Below, one piece after another: positions 10,006 through 20,804 of a stretch of 64,000 nucleotides of DNA; within the stretch, counting starts at the first letter, position 1; the number at the start of each line of letters is the position of its first letter. The position numbers were made by a program, and so were the translations under genes. The notes under the pieces are model-generated. The model was not told the DNA's origin and made no database searches. It saw nothing but the letters and a program-made list of their open reading frames with translations. Source of the stretch: Sorghum bicolor (Eukaryota; Streptophyta; Magnoliopsida; Poales; Poaceae). The stretch is from positions 42,526,061 to 42,590,060 of the forward strand of contig NC_012873.2 in the NCBI RefSeq assembly GCF_000003195.3. The letters are read 5' to 3'.

Positions 10006-11496
10006 TGTTGACGGTCCTTAAGTACTAAAATTAATAATCAAATAAACATAGAAAAGGATCAATATGAAACAAACATCTAGAATTAGGGTTTTATCTGACA
10101 GAATTCCACGAGTTTTGGTGTTTATCTATTTCTGCAGGGGTTTATCAGAAAATATGGAGAGAAGGCCCACATGTCATGTTTACAACGAGATAATTACGTG
10201 CCGCGCAATTTTCCTCAATCTAGAAGGATCCAGAAGCCACGGGAACGAACGGGACGCGATTCGGGCTCGGGAGCTGGGCGGCCGCCCTGGCCAGGAAGCC
10301 AACCAGGACTCTGCTTCGGGACAACTCTCCACCGACCTAAAGGATCAATCTAAACCATACAATCTATGTCGGTTTGATCCAATGGCTCACGTTCACTTGA
10401 GGGGACTATAAAACCAGACCCCCTGGCCCCTGGATGAAGGGAGGAGAAATCATTATTCAGAGGTAGCCATCAAAGTTAGGGTTTAGATCTCTCTCCCACA
10501 GAGAATTAGAATTAGCTACTCCCTAATCCTTCAAGTTTAGAGGTTTGATTAGATAGCAATTAGAGAAGTAGAGCACTACGCTCTGGATTCGGATCTTCGG
10601 TAATAAAGATTGGTATTATTCATATCTTTCTCTAAATCTTTGTTCTAATTGCATTATGTCTCTAATTATTATGTCCTTAGTTTGCTCTAGTTCTATATTT
10701 GATATAATTATGATTGATAATGAGTTTATGTATAAGTTTGCAAAGCGCTTAGCTCTTGACGCGAGGGAGTTAGGTGATAGATCACATGTGAGCGTGGTGC
10801 TTGGATGTTATTTATCTGCAAATGTATCCTATTGGCCGAGTCGTGTGGTAGTTCACGATAGTGACAGCTTCGTTGATTCTTATATAGTCCACCCTCCGTT
10901 GCTAGGACAGGCAGAACCGGTATTGTGGAGTAAGTCATGCGATGCTCTGATTTACTTTATCAATGTTCCTTATACATGAATGAAGAGTCTTTTATGCTAT
11001 ATATGATCTTGTAGATAACTAGAGTAGATTATGACTTAGTAGTTAGTAGATAACTTAGAATCCATTCTCTAGCTAATCCGACATCACCTACATATATGAG
11101 GAGTAGTCTATTTTCTAATCGCTGTGTTATCTACCCATGAACTTATACTTTATTATCATTATCTTTATGGTTTACCCCCTGCTAAAGTAAGTGACTGTGT
11201 GACGAGTTTCTCATTAGTAATCATGTTCTTGCAAGTTTATCTCTAGTCTATGCCTTGATAGATTTGTCCCTTGATTTAATTCCATCTTCTTTAGATCCCT
11301 TGAGCAAAATTATAAATAACGATACCTGGAATACTTATCCTGGTGAAATGCTACAATGAGGTGTTTTATCTGTGCGCTTGCGGATAGAATAGATTATTTT
11401 CTAGAGAGCCTTTACATTTATAAATACCTTTGTACACTCTGGCGCCATGCTAGGGATGACAACCTAGTATCTAAGTGGTGTTAGCTAGTGTCAACA
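10006..11496 (+). repeat. Athila A 5' LTR (1491 bp)
   Basis: Starts TGTTGACGGTCC and ends GTGTCAACA, with 7-bp inverted ends. A GC-rich perfect palindrome GGGCGGCCGCCC (10276-10287) lies about 120 bp before the TATA box TATAAAA (10407-10413). The solo LTR at 22679-24169 has the same length and insertion site and differs at about a dozen positions by eye. Confidence 0.93.
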
Positions 11497-11504
11497 AGCA
11501 TTTC

Positions 11505-11521
11505 TGGCGCCGTTGCCGGGG
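11505..11521 (+). other. Athila A primer binding site (tRNA-Asp)
   Basis: TGGCGCCGTTGCCGGGG is the exact complement of the 3' end of plant tRNA-Asp, the primer known for Athila elements. It lies eight bases after the LTR. Bases 11522-11849 are leader without a recognisable gene. Confidence 0.9.
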
Positions 11522-11849
11522 AATTATAGGATCTTATAGGAATTATACGAGCCTCAGGAATAAGTCATTAAAGGGAACAAAAGGGTAATATTAAGGAAAG
11601 CCAGAAAATCAATCAAGGTTATTCATATAAAATTTTAGACTAAACTATAGAGAAATAATTGCATAAAACAGCTACTAAGTGAGAAATCATAACAAGGCAC
11701 CTCTGCTTTGGCAGGTTCACCCTGTTGTTTTTCTATGTTTATATTTTTATACAGGGTATAACAGGATTGACTTTGGGTACATTCAACTCTTCATCATCAG
11801 AACCAAAGCAATCAAGAGAAGAAGAAGCTAGCTACCAATTGCTGAAGCT

Positions 11850-13805
11850 ATGGCACAAAAGACCTTGCAAGAATTCTCTGCTCCAAGTCTTGACAACATT
11901 CCAACTGGTCTAAGATTTGCAGTAGAAGAAGGAATACCCGAGTTTGAGCTCAAGTCAAGCCTCATCAATTTGGTGCATGCTACACAATTCAGTGGAAAGG
12001 CACATGAAGATACCAGTGCACACTTGCAGAATTTCTTAGAGATTGGGAGCACAATCCACATCAACGGAGTTGACAAAGACGTCATACTGCTTCGCCTTTT
12101 TCCATTCTCACTAGAAGGAAAAGCGAGGAAGTGGTTCTACACTCATCAAGATAACATCAACAACTGGACGAACTTGTCAGATGCCTTTCTATCAAAGTTT
12201 TTCCCTATAGGCAAAACAACTGCCTTAAGAGGAAATATTGTCAGTTTCCAACAGCAGAAGACAGAAGCCATTTCCGAAGCATGGAAGCGTTTTCAAGGAT
12301 ACATATCAGATTGTCCTCACCATGGAATGGCTACATGGTTACTTATGCAGACCTTCTACCATGGATTAACCCAGAAGACTCGTGAGTGCCTAGATGCATC
12401 TACTAAAGGATCATTCTTGGAGCTTACAACTGGAAAAGCAGAGATACTTTTGGATAAGATAGCAGAAAACCAAAGCTGGTTCCAAGATAAAGCTCAACAA
12501 TGTCATCAAACTGAAGAAATACCAGAAGAAGTAAATGCATTATCAGCTAAGATGGAAAATTTGCTCCATTGGATTGACCAGAGGGCCAAGTTCAAAGAAG
12601 ATCAAAGGGCCATTAAGACAGCATACAAATATCAACCAACTTCAAGTCAACCCAATAGCAAAGGTATGAATTCAGGTAATACTGTCAAGCAACTTCCATT
12701 AAAAGAGATAATTGCTCAACAAACCAAAATTAATGATGAAGTTAAACAAAGGCTAGATACAAATGAATCATCTCTAAAAGATATACACAATAAAATGGAT
12801 TTTCTACTAACTGCCTTTGATGAGCAAAACACTCTTAATAAAAGGGTAGAACTTAAATTAATAAAGATAGCTGCTGCACTGCCTGTTGTTACTAACATTG
12901 AGCAGGTAAAGAATATAACTACTAGAGGAGGCAAAGCTACCAGAGATCCACCATACCCAAAAGAAAAACAAAGGACATCAGCACCAGTGCAACCAGCAGT
13001 GATAGAAGAAGAAAGCCCAGTTGAAACAGAAGATCTGCTCCAACCACCAAGAGCTAGAGAAATGAGGAAAGATTTTTACGACACCAACTATTTGCCATTT
13101 CCCAGAAGAAACAGAGGACTGCAGTCGGATGAGCAGTTTGGTAAGTTTGTAGAGGTCATTCAGAAATTATATGTCAACATACCTCTGCTCGATGCCATAC
13201 AGGTACCTACATATGCAAAGTACATCAGAGATATTCTTAACAAGAAGAGACCACTGCCCACCACTGAGGTTATCAAGCTGACAGAAGAATGTAGTGCGGC
13301 CATCCTCAACAAACCACCAAAGAAGAAGGAAGATCCAGGATGCCCCACTATTGACTGCTCGATCGGAAACCAATACTTCAACAATGCACTTTGTGATCTC
13401 GGAGCAAGTGTCAGTGTGATGCCAGCATCAGTCTACAAAAAGCTTGATCATGCAACCCTAGAACCAACATCAATGTGCCTACAACTAGCGGATCAATCGG
13501 TTCGACACCCGTTGGGCATCGCCGAGAACATTCCAGTCAAGATCAGAGATTTCCTTGTGCCAGTAGACTTTGTAGTATTGGACATGAGTCCTGACTCAAA
13601 AGTATCCATCATCCTTGGAAGGCCATTTCTGAGCACTGCCAATGCCCACATTGATGTCGAAAAAGGAGAAATCAAGTTCAACATAAACGGTCAAGAAGAA
13701 CACTTCACATTCAAACCTAGATTAAAGAGAGACTCTACAGTGAAGGAAGTTCACGAAGAACCACTGGAGACACCATCTCCGGAGGAAGGAAACTCAGAAG
13801 ATTAA
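11850..13805 (+). CDS. Athila A gag-protease polyprotein, uninterrupted (651 codons)
   Basis: Encodes the capsid/nucleocapsid precursor fused to an aspartic protease. The start is the ATG of MAQKTLQEFSAPSLDN. Residues about 60-190 are the retrotransposon-gag domain (RLFPFSLEGKARKWFY, then WTNLSDAFLSKFFP and TLMQTFYHGLT-like MQTFYHGLTQ). A spacer has the Athila-typical TTRGGKATRDPPYP at about 355-368. The protease lies at about 505-625, with ALCDLGASVSVMP carrying the catalytic D (D-L-G in place of D-T/S-G) and the second motif SIILGRPFLSTA. No CCHC zinc knuckle is seen. The frame ends about 30 residues after the protease instead of running into RT. An intact frame in a partial element suggests recent selection for gag in trans-mobilised copies, or simply a young age. 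Confidence 0.9.
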   Translation: MAQKTLQEFSAPSLDNIPTGLRFAVEEGIPEFELKSSLINLVHATQFSGKAHEDTSAHLQNFLEIGSTIHINGVDKDVILLRLFPFSLEGKARKWFYTHQDNINNWTNLSDAFLSKFFPIGKTTALRGNIVSFQQQKTEAISEAWKRFQGYISDCPHHGMATWLLMQTFYHGLTQKTRECLDASTKGSFLELTTGKAEILLDKIAENQSWFQDKAQQCHQTEEIPEEVNALSAKMENLLHWIDQRAKFKEDQRAIKTAYKYQPTSSQPNSKGMNSGNTVKQLPLKEIIAQQTKINDEVKQRLDTNESSLKDIHNKMDFLLTAFDEQNTLNKRVELKLIKIAAALPVVTNIEQVKNITTRGGKATRDPPYPKEKQRTSAPVQPAVIEEESPVETEDLLQPPRAREMRKDFYDTNYLPFPRRNRGLQSDEQFGKFVEVIQKLYVNIPLLDAIQVPTYAKYIRDILNKKRPLPTTEVIKLTEECSAAILNKPPKKKEDPGCPTIDCSIGNQYFNNALCDLGASVSVMPASVYKKLDHATLEPTSMCLQLADQSVRHPLGIAENIPVKIRDFLVPVDFVVLDMSPDSKVSIILGRPFLSTANAHIDVEKGEIKFNINGQEEHFTFKPRLKRDSTVKEVHEEPLETPSPEEGNSED

Positions 13806-14712
13806 AAGAATTGGAGGTCCAGCTTGGGGGACCTAAAAATCCCAAACCCTCACCGGGAGGTAAATCGGTATTTATCCGCATTATTATTTTTCTCATATTT
13901 AAATTCTTGCATAATTAATTCTTGCACTAGTCATATATATTCATAGCATAATTATGATAATCAAAAAGCCCCATATAAATAATATTCGTGGTGTGTAACA
14001 ACCCATATTTATTAATTATTGTGGAGGCACAAAAATATTTTCCAATATCATTTTCAATAAGTTTCGATTCTCATAGATTTTCCTGCATTATATTTAATCA
14101 TATAAATCTTCTAGAAGCATGACCCACACTCTTTGGGTCCCACATGTCATACACTTCATCTCACATACATCCCATCACATAATTTCATCCACCAATATGT
14201 TTCCACTCACTTGACATCTTTCCACCGTCCAACCACCACCAACACAACATTATTCTGCGTGAGATCAAAGCAAGGAAGCATGTGGAGGAGGCACACCCAG
14301 GATGGGCATCACAAGTGGGCGCCCGTCCACCTACCAAGGGCGCCCGCCCTGTCCCCTGCTCAGCCTATAAAAGGCCACCTCCAGCTCCCCTTCTCTTCAC
14401 ACAAACACTTCAGAAAACCACACAAATCTCAGTTTCCCGAGGAGGAGCTTTTGTAGTAAAGAGAAGAGAGTAGAAAGAAAGAGGAGAGTGGAAGAGAAGG
14501 TTGGAGTTCTTATGAGAGAGTGATTGTCACCTAGCAAGTAGTGATCCCGTTGGCTAAGCGGAAGTAAAAGTTGTTTAGGGGGAGGCTCTACCAAAATAGA
14601 AACTTGTCTTGAACAATTAACCCCTTGACTACTGACACTCCGGACAACTGACCACTAACATTTTCTCTCACATTTTCCACTAGTTGTGTTTTTGCCAACT
14701 TTTGTTTACAGG
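13806..14712 (+). other. Athila A non-coding region between protease and ORF1
   Basis: Contains CCAGCTTGGGGGACC (13816-13830), normally found after Athila pol, so the pol segment is cleanly missing. From 14100 on it looks like a promoter: GC-rich motifs GGGCGCCCGTCC (14317-14328) and GGGCGCCCGCCC (14338-14349), a TATA box at 14366, a pyrimidine-rich start region, and a 340-base leader ending in TTTGTTTACAG just before the ORF1 ATG, which could be a splice acceptor. Confidence 0.6.
14366..14374 (+). promoter_or_regulatory. Putative internal promoter TATA box for Athila ORF1
   Basis: TATAAAAGG preceded by two GC-rich motifs within 50 bp and followed by a CT-rich stretch (about 14385-14400). 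The same order (GC motif, TATA) occurs in the Athila LTRs. Promoter function is inferred. Confidence 0.5.
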
Positions 14713-16146
14713 ATGTTTAAGAAGGTGAAGAATGCAGGGAAGGCTCTCAAGAACATTGGTACAAGGAGTTCATCCCGACACTCCTCACAGCCATCAGAGA
14801 TGAGCGTCGATCCGACACCCACACAAGCTCCATCATCTTCATCAGGCCAGCAAGTCAAGGTCCTTCTCAAGATAGGAGACCTTGGACTGAAGACCCGAAG
14901 AGAGAAGGAAGTCTATCAGCAATTGAAGAACAAGGATTTCATTCACACTCGTACTATCGATCCAATCCTACTACGAGAAACAGGTATGGACACTGAATTT
15001 GACTTAATTTTTCAAATGATGGGTTGGACAAATTTTTGGAATATAACTGAGCTGGGTTCTCGTCTTCTCACCCTCGAATTTCTTTGCACTTTACAATACT
15101 ATGAGGGGGGAATTGCTTTTCGGATGTTTAAATAGGAAATTATGTTATCTTGGAGAGAGCTGAGCGACCATCTTGGTTTCTCTTCAAGATGCATCCTGAA
15201 CATTGACTCCGATTTACCCAATTTTGAGAGACACCAGTTTTGGAGAGAAATATCTAGAGATAATTTTTACAGTCAAGCCCGAACCAGTGACATGGAACAC
15301 CCCACTCTTAGGATGTTTCACAAATGGCTTGGGTACAATCTTTTCTATCGCGATGATATTAGGAAAGTAAGAGTAGGAGATTTACAACTTTTATATGCTG
15401 CTATTAGTAAAGTACCCACTTCACCTGTCACACTATTAGTTTCACATTGGCTTAGTATACCTAGTCTTCAGGGACCAGTAGGATGTACTTCACTTATCAC
15501 TCGTCTAGCCTCTAATCTTCATTTATTAGAAAACTCATCGTTGGACTTCATAGAAGAATTAAGAATTTATCATGGCTATGACACATTTAGACAAGCTCGG
15601 ATGTTAAAGAAAGAGGGAAATATAATGTACATGCTGTATGATGATAAAGGCAAGATTCGGTTACCTAACCCGAACCTTGGCCTCTACTCTGTGCAAAACT
15701 TTTTGATTGAGATTGCAGCAACACCAGTGAACCAGAGAACTCCACAGCGAGTGGCATCTGAAAGGATAACCACTCACCGAGAACGCACTTGGTATGGAGC
15801 TGACCCTGGACCAGAAGAAGCAGCGCACCTGCATTATTGCGATTACAACCCTCGAGTCCTTCGAGACCCATGGGCTCGTCATGCGCAACCACAAGAGCCA
15901 ACAGAAGAGACATGGCCGGAGAGCCAAGATCACTAGTGGACAAACCCGCCTTTTCATACGGGCAGGTACTCCACTGATCCATATGGAGCTTCAGGATCGA
16001 GACCTCCGCCCCAATTTGATGCAGGACGATACTCCGACGCCTCCTACGCCTTCACGAATGACTATTATCAAGAGGCCGGTGCTTTCTTCACTCGTACCGA
16101 CAACACCCTCCTCGACATCCAGAACACGCAAGCAGAACATGGAAGA
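14713..16146 (+). pseudogene. Athila ORF1 (env-position gene), two stop codons, truncated by LTR
   Basis: This is the extra gene that Athila elements carry 3' of pol, in the position of a retroviral envelope gene (ATHILA ORF-1 family). Its function is not established. ATG at 14713 gives MFKKVKNAGKALKNIG. The conserved part spans residues about 80-300 (EFDLIFQMMGWTNFWNI, LEFLCTLQYYEGG, LSWRELSDHLGF, MFHKWLGYNLFYRDDI). One frame runs 14713-16146 with two in-frame TAG codons (15133-15135 and 15934-15936). The C-terminal part (PFHTGRYSTDPYGASGSRPP, then AGAFFTRTDNTLLDIQ) is rich in Pro, Gly and Tyr. It is cut at 16146 by the LTR of element B. No membrane segment or signal peptide stands out. Confidence 0.82.
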
Positions 16147-17531
16147 TGTTGACGGTCCTTAAGTATCAAATTTAATTATCAAATAAACAAAGAAAAGGAT
16201 CCAAATGAAATCAACATCTAGACTTAGGGTTTTATCTGACAGAATTCCATGAGTTTTGGTGTTTGTCTATTTCTGCAGGGGGTTATCAGGAAATACGGAA
16301 GAAAGGCCCACATGTCGGGATTACATAGAGATATCAACGCACCGCGCAATTTTCTATCATCTAGAAGACTCCAGAAGCCACGGGAACGAACGAGAAGGCA
16401 AACGGGCCCGGGGGCAGGGCGCCCGCCCACCCCCCTTGGGCGCCCGCCCAGGTGTTTCCACCAATCACAGAATGGAGTCCACCATTGCAAAGATCTCGTC
16501 GAGCTGATCGAAATGCATATATTATTTGCTATATTTGGAGTTCGGAATCAAGAGATATTAATAAAAGAAGGACTCCACATAAAAGAGCTGCGGGATTAAT
16601 TGGGCCCAAATCAGATTTTGGTCCATTAAGGCCTATGTGCATTTTAATGAGATAGGGTGTAAAGTTTAGTACCACATCGCCTGCTGAACCAAAAACGCAC
16701 AGAGGAGGAGGACTATATAAGCAAGGCCCCTGGCCCCTGGAGAAGACATGAAGAAATTATCATAGAGATTGAGGGGTGCCCTCGAAGGAAAACCTCTTCT
16801 CTAATTAATATTTCTTTTTAGGCTTAGCAACCAATGTAAAGTAGAAATAGATCTTCTAGTTTCTACTAGATTGAGAGAGATAGAGTGGAGGTGTAGAGTG
16901 GAGGAAGCCCGGCCTGTCGGTGTCTACTCCAAGCTTGTACCTGCGGGATCAAGTTCTCCTAACCCGAAGCTTGCTCCTAGGATTCTTCAGTATTTCGACT
17001 TCTAAATTCTAGTAAGTTCTTGTTTTATTGTTCTTATGGTTTTTGAGTTTACTTTAATCTCTTCGCGTAGAGTTTAGAGTAATCATTGCTGGCGTAAACG
17101 TGGTGTTTAGGCTGGGGTACTCATAGATATTCCCTGACTAGCTGGACCGTGGTAGTAGTGAGGAACGTGACAATTCCGAGTTACCTTTGCAGATCACATC
17201 TCGTTAGCAGGAAGGATAGGGTTTATAGGTGCGGGTTGAACATCCTTTGTGGTGTCTAGATTCTGTTAGCCTCCCCATTAGAACAATAGATTATCCTTAC
17301 CAAGGTTAGAAGGAGACTATGGTTGCAGTCTTCTCTATTTATCACTCACATCGAGAGACATTCTTTGTAGCCTAAAGGGATAGTAGCAATAGATTTGGTT
17401 AGTCAGATGCACCCTTTCTCCCAGTGGTAAAAATATAAATACGATAACTCTGGATAATCTCCCGGGTGAAATGCTCACCGATATCCGTGCGCTTGCGGAT
17501 CATTTCCTTATTGCGTTACCAAATATCAACA
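16147..17531 (+). repeat. LTR of element B (1385 bp)
   Basis: Starts TGTTGACGGTCC and ends ATATCAACA. It has two GGGCGCCCGCCC motifs (16417-16428, 16438-16449) and a TATA box TATATAA (16714-16720). It is the same subfamily as 60563-61766 and 63741-64000, and only loosely similar to the Athila A LTR. Confidence 0.9.
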
Positions 17532-17539
17532 AGCATTTC

Positions 17540-17556
17540 TGGCGCCGTTGCCGGGG
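17540..17556 (+). other. Primer binding site of element B (tRNA-Asp)
   Basis: TGGCGCCGTTGCCGGGG, identical to the Athila A primer site. It shows that the LTR at 16147 is a 5' LTR. Confidence 0.88.
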
Positions 17557-17642
17557 ACAAAGACGGTTTGCTGAGATAACTTTGAGTCTTGCTATTATCT
17601 TGTATTATACTTTTATTCTTTTATCTTTTTATTTTTATCTTT

Positions 17643-18558
17643 ATGGATAATTCAAATTCCACACCTATTATCAAATTCTTTGCACCTTCAGATACCAGCC
17701 ATAGACCGTGGGAGTCAACACGTCCTGCCCCTAATTATGATCTGTGTCCGGAGTTGATTGCAATAGGTCAAAACCAACCCTTTTCTATAGCTGAGGTCCT
17801 ATCTTTTAATAACATTTTTAGCTACACCTAGGGAATCTTTTAATTTTTCTATAAATTCTGGTTTAGACCTAGCCCTACAAGACCATATTTTTCCTAGATA
17901 TTTTCACATTGGTCTTAATCATATAACCTTTGGTAGAGTCTTTCTTTCTTTATCTATTAGTAAAGGAAGGTATGTCTTCATTCGTAGACATCCTTCTTGC
18001 ACTAGTCTTCATAGAAAAATCTTAGAGATAGAGAAGGAAACATCTCCCATACAAGGAGAGGAAGTTTTAATAGCCGATTTCCAAACATTTCAATCCCATA
18101 ATTCGGCTATCCAACCCATCCTTGAGCTTAATAATTTCTACTATACTTTTTCTCTTGAACCTCCCGATAATCCTATGAATCTCTCTAGACATCCCATGCA
18201 TAAGAAGGAGGATCAAGAAGAGCAACATCAATGGCTAGAGGGCATTAAAAATCCATGTGCTATCACCATTGAATGGATAGATAAAACAAACTTGAGAGAC
18301 AATCCTAGAGGAATTTTAAGCTTTCATGAAGAATCATCCTTGGAGTTTAAGAATGAGAGAAACAACAGTGAGCATGGAAGTTATTTCATAAATACCTCAC
18401 CCAGTCCTTGCTCATATAAAACATCTCTCCAATCAATTTGTCTCTCCATCCTTACCACATTCGAGATCTCCAACCCCCTCTTCCTCTTCATTTATAAAAA
18501 CTTTAAAAGGGCGGTTGTCGATGTATATGTCTATAATAAATATTGCAGATCTCGTTGA
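17643..18558 (+). pseudogene. Element B gag start and unrecognised coding remnant
   Basis: ATG at 17643 reads MDNSNSTPIIKFFAPSDTS and then PELIAIGQNQPFS, close to the gag start of the outer Athila-like element. It then diverges where the conserved GEGDENPY segment should begin and stops near 17831, so most of gag is deleted. A second open stretch (18175-18558, 127 codons; NPCAITIEWIDKTNLRDNPR) follows after frame breaks. I do not recognise its domain; it may be the relic of an accessory ORF of a non-autonomous derivative. Confidence 0.55.
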
Positions 18559-20047
18559 GTTGATCTTGATATAGGTAGGTGTTGGAGGGGAAACCACTTC
18601 ACCAACATAACTTGATGGTTTCCCAAGGACAAGCTTAGTGTCCTAAAACAAGCACTTATCAGATCATAACATGAACTTCTAATTATTTGCAACATTGCCT
18701 TGAGTATTGAGCATATAAAGATAATTGTAGAAACATTCCTTCGGGTATTCTTGTCACTAACCTTTCCAGGATTGGAGCAAGAAGATCGGATGAATGACAA
18801 GCACAGGGTATGTCCAACCAACCATCACACAACATTGAATTAAATTCATCCAAACTTGAATTTTGTAAAATTCAAGCTTGGGGGAGTACTTTACATAAAA
18901 ACATCTTTTGCCATGTTGCTACGTTGATTGTCCTTACCTTTGAGACATGCTCAATTTGTTAAATACTAATTACACTACTGCATCTTCACTTAAGTAGATC
19001 TCTATAAATGCTCTCATGCTACCTTTATTTGCTTTAGTATATGTCTAGGTTTGGAATAGTTTCATTTAACTCTTAATTAAGCATGGTGCTTAGTTTAGGA
19101 ATGATGATCTTACTTCCAAGGGATTTTAAATTAAGCATGGTGCTTAGGTTAAAATGCCCTTCTAAATCAAATTAGACATGGTGTCTAGGTTGATTTTTAA
19201 GCCGATAGTATGCTATAGTAGATATGGGATATTTTGTTGGGCTAACCCCTGCAGGAAAACTTTCAATATCAACCTGGGAAGTCCTGAGACAAACTCGCAT
19301 TGGAGATGAAGAAAGTGACACATGATGTTTAATAATTTGCACAAGAAAGACGTAGCTCATAAGAGATGATTCATGGAGGGTGCCACAAACACAATGCACA
19401 ACCGCTAAGAAAGGAAAGCTTCCACAAGGTGATACTGTACCGTCACTCTTCAAGTAAGGTAACACCTTAAGGTACTTGACTATCGCTTTTATAAGTTTCT
19501 CCTTGGTTCTAGCATTCACATAAATAAAGAGACAAACATGTATGATTTATAACTCCAGATTAACCAACTCAATTAATTCAACATGTTTAGTCCTTTAATC
19601 TTTGTTCTTAGTACTACCTTCGTGATCCCACGCTCCTAAACATATAAGCTAATATGTTGCACATTCAATATTTGGAAGATATAAACAAAACATAAATATA
19701 GATAGATTATCTTTCCATTAGGTTGAGCCATCTGATTTGACAAATGTTTCAAATACTACACTCATGATCTTATTATCCATCAACGTTGTCTTGCTCACTA
19801 TGCTTAAGGTTAGAGAAAAACAAATACACTTTTGGTTCTGTTGGTGTTTTCCACCAACAGAGCCCATGCACTTGATCTCTGCCTTGTCTCTATGAACAGG
19901 TACACTTCAAGCAAAACATGGAGGAGTTTTACAACTCCCAGACTCCACCAAGTGAAGGACCTGGATCTATGAGCACAAACACATTGAGCAGGATATTGCC
20001 AACACCATACTTCGAACTACTGGGCAAAGAAGAACATGGGTAACACT
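18559..20047. other. Degenerate 3' region of element B and unclassified sequence
   Basis: A polypurine-like AAGCTTGGGGGAG (18882-18894) marks gypsy 3' sequence. Three related repeats around AGCATGGTGCT lie at 19076-19193. A possible terminal exon is at about 19905-20044. A minus-strand open stretch at 19172-19519 has no recognisable motif. The region ends at the duplication junction 20047/20048. Confidence 0.45.
19076..19193. repeat. Three short repeats centred on AGCATGGTGCT
   Basis: Copies of about 23 bp (TTAATTAAGCATGGTGCTTA, then AAATTAAGCATGGTGCTTAG, then AAATTAGACATGGTGTCTAG) lie at about 19076, 19128 and 19170. Each is itself a small inverted repeat. The third carries compensating changes (AGCA..TGCT becomes GACA..TGTC) that keep the symmetry. 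Confidence 0.6.
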
Positions 20048-20756
20048 GTATCTTTGGACGCATATCTGGAGTTAATGAGGTATAGATCGGTAGGCAGAAA
20101 AGTGGTGACTAGTCTATAGAAGAGTTGCCGATGAGGGTTGGTGCCGATGAGAAAACGACAGGATATGGCCAAGTCCAGAAGCGGTGATGGATTCGTGCCG
20201 ATGACTAGTGCTGATGGCTGCCGAAGGCCATGGGAAGTGGTTTGCCGATGGTCATGGAGAAAGGCGCAGGAGTTGTTGATCGACTCACGGTGGTGTACCG
20301 ATCAATTGTGGAAGATGATTTAATACTTTCCACAGTTATTAGAGTTTGCTTTGTATACAGATTCCGTTTAATTTGGAATTCGAGTCCTAGTCGTGTCTGG
20401 TTGTAACCCTTTTGGACAGGGTATAAATATAAGACCCCGTAGTGATGTAAGGACAACACAATCAATCAAACACAAGTTTTTACATCTATCCCAGCATCTA
20501 CTTTTTCGACGACTTCGTCAATTTGCATATTTTCCTTTTACTACGAGTTCTTTGGAATTCTTCGAGTCAACCTCGGCGAGTTCTCAAGTTCTGCATGAAC
20601 ACCTCTTGGCCGTGACATCCGGGTTTATCGCTGTTGTCGGGACCAAAGTGTTCGAGTTATCACCTTTGTCGATTGTAAGGTCAAATCGGCTAGCACGCCT
20701 TAACGTTGAATCGGGTATTAGCCCTTTGTGTTTGCAGATTCACTTTTGCACCAACA
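20048..20756 (+). repeat. Tat LTR, duplicated copy lacking first 22 bp
   Basis: Matches 7374-8082. TATA box at 20422-20431. The missing TGTTAACACC end shows it is not an independent insertion. Confidence 0.9.
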
Positions 20757-20804
20757 CATCTTTTGGCACGCTCGGTGGGACCGAGATTCAACATCAAGAT
20801 CAAC

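Larger units (their letters stand above)
10006..16146 (+). mobile_element. Athila element A, non-autonomous, 3' end lost to a later insertion
   Basis: Inserted at GATAT (10001-10005) inside Tat gag. It has a 1491-bp 5' LTR, a tRNA-Asp PBS, gag-protease (11850-13805), a non-coding stretch with an internal TATA box, and Athila ORF1 (14713-16146). There is no RT, RNase H or integrase between protease and ORF1, so movement would need enzymes supplied in trans. ORF1 is cut at 16146 by another LTR (16147) of a related but clearly different subfamily. That LTR is followed by its own PBS, so it is not this element's 3' LTR. Confidence 0.85.
16147..20047 (+). mobile_element. Decayed gypsy element B nested in Athila ORF1, with 5' LTR only
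   Basis: Begins with an LTR (16147-17531) and tRNA-Asp PBS, then a short gag remnant and degraded sequence, and ends abruptly at 20047 where Tat LTR sequence restarts. No 3' LTR is seen. The left target candidate is GAAGA (16142-16146). The sequence after about 18900 may include remains of other elements. Confidence 0.65.

Noticed and set aside
10064..10979. Open frames inside Athila LTRs (also 22737-23652, 35588-35941, 44521-44874)
   Set aside because: They are identical only because the LTRs are copies, have no domain, and span TATA and palindrome regulatory sequence.
16147..17531. Treating this LTR as the 3' LTR of Athila A (10006)
   Set aside because: It differs clearly in sequence and length from 10006-11496, and a complete primer binding site follows it, so it is a 5' LTR of another element inserted in ORF1.
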